Below the pieces are notes generated by a model, which searched no databases, was not told the origin of the DNA, and was given only the letters and a program-made list of their open reading frames with translations. This document shows, one piece after another, positions 30,904 to 33,378 of a stretch of 33,378 nt of DNA; position 1 is the stretch's first letter; every line of letters begins with the position of its first letter. This stretch comes from an uncultured Bacilli bacterium (GTDB taxonomy: Bacteria > Bacillota_I > Bacilli_A > RF39 > UBA660). The translations under genes were made by a program, and so were the position numbers. The stretch lies in assembly GCA_947625505.1 (NCBI GenBank), contig CANQON010000017.1, positions 1 to 33,378 on the forward strand, written 5' to 3'.

Positions 30904-30932
30904 ATTGTACTAAAAAAACCCTAAAATATCAA
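30904..30932 (-). promoter_or_regulatory. Promoter of licD and the small membrane protein gene
   Basis: On the minus strand TTGATA (30927-30932), 17-bp spacer, TACAAT (30904-30909). Confidence 0.7.
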
Positions 30933-30949
30933 TATAGGTATTTTAAACA

Positions 30950-30977
30950 CACTTTTTACTATTAATTGAATATCCTA
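30950..30977 (+). promoter_or_regulatory. Possible SigK-like promoter of the coat gene
   Basis: CAC (30950-30952), 16-bp spacer and AATATCCTA (30969-30977) fit the SigK pattern (AC, 16-17 bp, CATAnnnTA) except for the first base of the -10. No SigA-type promoter is seen, which agrees with a late mother-cell gene. Confidence 0.35.
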
Positions 30978-30998
30978 TAGCAGAAAGGGTGGATTAAT

Positions 30999-31418
30999 AT
31001 GTGTAATAGTGATAATGACTCTTGTACAAAAATAGCTGAAATATTAGCTATTATAAATGTATTACAACAAAATGCTTGCAATTCAGAAACATGTTTAGAT
31101 ACATGTGATCGAGGATTTTTAGGATGTGGAACTAGTTCATTAACATGTAATACTAGACCTGTACAACTATATTTATGTAATGGCCAAGCTTTAAGTTTAC
31201 CAATTGAAAAAGATAGCGTTGATTGTTCAGAATCTGGTTGTTCTAGTGTTTTTCGAGTAGAAAAATTAGATGGATGCAGTTGTACTTTCCGTGTATTAGC
31301 ACCTTCTACTAATGAATCAGCATTTCCATATGCAGCAACTAATTCTTTCTTTACAATGAATCTAAACTGTGTATGTTGCTTAAGATGTTTGAGCGATACA
31401 TACGTTGAATGTATATAA
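30999..31418 (+). CDS. Spore coat protein of the CotY/CotZ family
   Basis: 139-aa cysteine-rich protein (17 Cys) of the CotY/CotZ coat/exosporium family. In Bacillus these form the crust or outer coat and assemble by disulfide-linked hexagonal arrays. The family order is present: an N-terminal helix (ILAIINVLQQNACNSETC), then CDRGFLGC, a beta-rich centre (RPVQLYLCNGQALSL, VFRVEKLDGCSCTFRVL) and the C-terminal FTMNLNCVCCLRCL, where CotZ has its DLDCFCAINCL motif. AGGGTGG precedes the start. A possible SigK-like promoter lies upstream. It is good evidence that the organism forms spores. Confidence 0.85.
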   Translation: MCNSDNDSCTKIAEILAIINVLQQNACNSETCLDTCDRGFLGCGTSSLTCNTRPVQLYLCNGQALSLPIEKDSVDCSESGCSSVFRVEKLDGCSCTFRVLAPSTNESAFPYAATNSFFTMNLNCVCCLRCLSDTYVECI

Positions 31419-31440
31419 AAAACGAGATAACTCGTTTTTT
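31417..31440. terminator. Bidirectional terminator, coat gene / 93-aa gene
   Basis: AAAAAACGAG (31417-31426), loop ATAA, CTCGTTTTTT (31431-31440), perfect 10-bp stem between converging genes. Confidence 0.9.
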
Positions 31441-31720
31441 ATTTTAGTATTTTAATATGTTTAATATTATCTATTTTTATTACAGCATTATCAATTGTAA
31501 TAATATGATCTTGTGTACGCCCGATGATTTTGGTAGTTAAAGTATTACTATCTGTTACTAGTTCTACATCTTCACGATATATTTTATTTTCTTTAAATAA
31601 TTTGTTAATAGTTTCTCTAACTGATAAATCATTATCCATATTTGCGTGTGCAACACGACGATTGTTACTTGCACCATTACTTATATTTCCATGGTATAAA
31701 TTAGGTAAATCTTTTTTCAT
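31439..31720 (-). CDS. Unknown 93-aa protein
   Basis: 93-aa soluble protein of unknown function. The first 30 residues (MKKDLPNLYHGNISNGASNN) are polar and probably flexible. Residues about 32-48 form a helix (DLSVRETINKLFKENK). The last 40 residues alternate in a beta pattern (VELVTDSNTLTTKIIGRTQD, then IITIDNAVIKIDNIKHIKIL), like a small beta-barrel or coat-associated domain. AAAGGATGAT precedes the ATG. It lies between a coat gene and a LysM gene, which hints at a role at the spore surface, but only by position. Confidence 0.68.
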   Translation of the reverse strand: MKKDLPNLYHGNISNGASNNRRVAHANMDNDLSVRETINKLFKENKIYREDVELVTDSNTLTTKIIGRTQDHIITIDNAVIKIDNIKHIKILK

Positions 31721-31753
31721 ATAATCATCCTTTCACATTATTTTATGCAATAA

Positions 31754-31762
31754 CATATAATA
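31754..31762 (+). promoter_or_regulatory. Promoter-like CATATAATA of the LysM gene
   Basis: CATATAATA matches the -10 of SigK (CATAnnnTA) and contains TATAAT. The 14 bases ACATATAATAAAAT from 31753 are identical to those before the SleB-like gene (18980). No good -35 at SigA spacing. Confidence 0.4.
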
Positions 31763-31776
31763 AAATGAGGTGTCAT

Positions 31777-32220
31777 ATGTATAAAATATATAAAGTTACT
31801 TCTGGTGATACGTTTGAAAGTATAGCTAAAAAGTTTAATACTACGGTAAAAGATTTACAAGAAATAAATGATAAAGCTTATATTACAATGGGTGAGTTAA
31901 TTATTGTACCTAATAATCAAAATGATAGTTGGTTTGATATATATACCGTAGAAAAAGGAGATAATTTATATAATATTGCAAATAAATATAATATTAGTTT
32001 AAAAGATTTACTAGATATTAATGGCTTAGATAAAGATAATTACATATATCCAGGACAAGAAATAATGGTACCTAAAGATAATGTTAAAGTTATAATTACT
32101 TCTAATGAAGAAACTATTAATAGTGCTAGTAAAAGATTAGGCTTAAATAATGAAGAATTATTATATCAAAATGATAATATTTACTTATTACCAGAACAAT
32201 TATTAGTTTACAAAAGATAA
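31777..32220 (+). CDS. LysM-repeat protein
   Basis: 147-aa protein with two clear LysM domains, residues 4-45 (YKVTSGDTFESIAKKFNTTV and IIVP) and 54-99 (YTVEKGDNLYNIANKYNISL, GLDKDNYIYPGQEIMVP), and a third degenerate one (about 104-145). LysM binds the N-acetylglucosamine part of peptidoglycan. There is no signal peptide and no catalytic domain, so it may bind cortex or wall from the mother cell, as SafA and SpoVID do through their LysM, or act as a coat morphogenetic protein. The ATG at 31777 was chosen because GAGGTG lies just before it. An earlier ATG (31765) overlaps that site. It is followed by a good terminator. Confidence 0.85.
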   Translation: MYKIYKVTSGDTFESIAKKFNTTVKDLQEINDKAYITMGELIIVPNNQNDSWFDIYTVEKGDNLYNIANKYNISLKDLLDINGLDKDNYIYPGQEIMVPKDNVKVIITSNEETINSASKRLGLNNEELLYQNDNIYLLPEQLLVYKR

Positions 32221-32250
32221 GAAAGTTTTTTAAATTACTTTCTTTTTTTT
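32219..32250 (+). terminator. Terminator of the LysM gene
   Basis: AAGAAAGT (32219-32226) and ACTTTCTT (32237-32244), 8-bp stem, 10-nt loop, then T to 32250. Confidence 0.85.
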
Positions 32251-32261
32251 AGTAACTATTA

Positions 32262-32267
32262 TATAAT
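32262..32267 (+). promoter_or_regulatory. -10 box of the AAA+ gene
   Basis: TATAAT at 32262-32267, 16 bp before the start codon. The candidate -35 (TTTCTT at 32239) is poor. Confidence 0.45.
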
Positions 32268-32283
32268 CATGATAGGTGATACA

Positions 32284-33288
32284 ATGGAACAAGATGTATT
32301 AAATAATGAAACAAGTGAATCAAGACCATTAGTAGATTATACTAATCTAAGTATTATTAAAATGTATGGTGAAGACTTAACTGCTAAAACTTATATTACT
32401 AATCCTGCAATTGCACGTGATGATGAAATTGCTAAAATGACTATTATTTTACTTACACCAGAAAAATCAGCTTTACTAGTTGGTAAGCCTGGTATAGGTA
32501 AAACATCTATTGTTGAGGGTTTAGCATATCGTATTATTAATAATACAGTGCCAGATAGATTAAAGGGTTATCGTGTTATTAAAATTAATTCTTCATCATT
32601 GTTAGGTAAAGTACAATATAATGGTAAAGAAGAAATGATTATTACTATTTTAGTAGAGGAATTAAAGAAAGTTGATAAAACAATTGTCTTTATCGATGAA
32701 ATACATACTTTAATTGGTAGTAAAGATGGAGGCCCAATGGATTTAGCTAACATCTTAAAACCTGCTATCGATAGAGGTATGGTTAAATTAATTGGTGCTA
32801 CAACAGATATTGAATATAATACTTATGTTGTACGTGATAGAGCTTTCTTAAGACGTTTTGATCGTGTTGATGTAGAAGAACAAGATATACCTACAACAAT
32901 TGAAGTATTGATGAAGACATTACCTAAAACAGAGGCCCAAACAGGAATTAAATTTAAATATAATGAGTATGTAACTAAACTATTAATTGAATCTATTGTT
33001 GAGGCTACAAGTGAGTTTAAAAGAGTATATGGTTTAGGAGCTATGTATCCTGATATTGCTTTCTCTGTTTTAACAGCTGCCTTTTCACATGCTTTATATC
33101 AAAATAAGTCTTATGTTGAAATGATAGATGTATATAATGCTATTAAAAATAGTAAACGTATCTATCCTGATTCAAGAGTTAAGGAGTTAGCTGCTTTTAG
33201 AGAAAAGTTTGCTAAGCTTGCTGTAGAAGAAGGTATTGAATTACCTGAAGTAACAATTGATGAGCTTAAAGAACCTGAAGAATTTTAA
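32284..33288 (+). CDS. Stand-alone ClpA/ClpB D1-type AAA+ ATPase
   Basis: 334-aa protein that matches only the first AAA+ module (D1) of ClpA/ClpB/ClpC. The start YTNLSIIKMYGEDLTAKTYI corresponds to the ClpB segment LxKYGRDLT. Walker A is GKPGIGKT (67-74), Walker B VFIDE (135-139), sensor 1 GATT (171-174) and the arginine finger RRF (190-192). The C-terminal helical small domain ends near 310. The Clp-N domain, the middle coiled-coil and the D2 module with any ClpP-binding loop are all missing. The stop codon is inside a terminator, so the gene is complete, not a fragment. It may work as a remodelling ATPase, perhaps with a separate Clp-N-like partner. I chose ATG 32284, after AGGTGATACA. Confidence 0.85.
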   Translation: MEQDVLNNETSESRPLVDYTNLSIIKMYGEDLTAKTYITNPAIARDDEIAKMTIILLTPEKSALLVGKPGIGKTSIVEGLAYRIINNTVPDRLKGYRVIKINSSSLLGKVQYNGKEEMIITILVEELKKVDKTIVFIDEIHTLIGSKDGGPMDLANILKPAIDRGMVKLIGATTDIEYNTYVVRDRAFLRRFDRVDVEEQDIPTTIEVLMKTLPKTEAQTGIKFKYNEYVTKLLIESIVEATSEFKRVYGLGAMYPDIAFSVLTAAFSHALYQNKSYVEMIDVYNAIKNSKRIYPDSRVKELAAFREKFAKLAVEEGIELPEVTIDELKEPEEF

Positions 33289-33306
33289 AGGATTTAATCC
33301 TTTTTT
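33287..33306 (+). terminator. Terminator of the AAA+ gene
   Basis: AAAGGA (33287-33292), loop TTTAA, TCCTTT (33298-33303), followed by TTT. The remaining 70 bases of the window hold nothing I can support. Confidence 0.75.
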
Positions 33307-33378
33307 GTATAATTGTAAATGATATGAGACAAAAATAAATAAAAAATAGAAAGCAATATGATATAGTTAAAATGTAAT

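Noticed and set aside
31524-31724. Open frame on the plus strand opposite the 93-aa gene
   Set aside because: It has no ribosome-binding site, and the minus-strand gene has a good one plus a plausible protein composition.

Overview
The window is about 33 kb of chromosome from a very AT-rich, low-GC Gram-positive bacterium. Start sites usually carry AGGAGG or AGGTGAT ribosome-binding sites, and many promoters are extended -10 types (TGnTATAAT). Genes end in TGA, TAA or TAG and the tRNA-Trp anticodon is CCA, so the standard bacterial code applies and not the Mycoplasma code. A rubrerythrin, an Nfn/GltD-type electron-transfer pair and a phosphoketolase point to an anaerobe or microaerophile. A CotY/CotZ-like coat protein, a YdcC/GerS-like lipoprotein and a SleB/CwlJ-like hydrolase point to spore formation. 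I infer an uncultured anaerobic member of the Bacilli/Erysipelotrichia/RF39 type. This placement is inference and was not tested. I saw no phage, insertion sequence or CRISPR array.

Layout. Positions 1-6.6 kb hold a membrane-anchored thioredoxin-like protein, an S66 LD-carboxypeptidase, an unknown 410-aa protein, rubrerythrin, and a three-gene minus-strand operon (small acidic protein, 597-aa repeat protein, CNNM/CBS membrane protein). Positions 6.7-15.5 kb hold phosphoketolase, dCMP deaminase, a HAD-like protein, a duplicated coiled-coil protein, the nfnB/nfnA-like pair, and a MATE pump behind a leader terminator. Positions 15.5-18.4 kb hold an IMPase-family phosphatase, a SAM methyltransferase with a 12-codon upstream ORF, a membrane protein and a YbaK/ProX-type editing protein.

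Positions 18.4-18.85 kb contain no long gene but appear to hold a compact, complete type I toxin-antitoxin module. A consensus promoter drives an mRNA encoding a 26-aa all-hydrophobic peptide, whose ATG lies inside an out-of-frame 15-aa leader ORF that owns the only good ribosome-binding site. A convergent antisense RNA of about 75 nt overlaps the mRNA 3' end and terminates at a hairpin just after the toxin stop codon. Inverted and direct repeats link the mRNA 5' UTR, its 3' end and the antisense RNA. tRNA-Trp follows on the minus strand.

Positions 19-23.2 kb hold the SleB-like hydrolase, an HEXXH (M3-like) metallopeptidase, tRNA-Ala, and the c-di-AMP pair cdaA-cdaR. Positions 23.2-33.3 kb hold a 1202-aa protein that I read as five Clp-N-like repeat units joined to a TelA-like C-terminal domain, then YdcC-like lipoprotein, a cysteine-free thioredoxin-like membrane protein, UPF0316, DUF368 (PopT), LicD, CotZ-like coat protein, a LysM protein and a stand-alone single-domain ClpB-type AAA+ ATPase.

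The genes are mostly short transcription units separated by bidirectional terminators. The two most unusual items are the toxin-antitoxin module and the Clp-N/TelA repeat protein. The latter may relate to the stand-alone ClpB-like ATPase 5.4 kb downstream, but no operon joins them.
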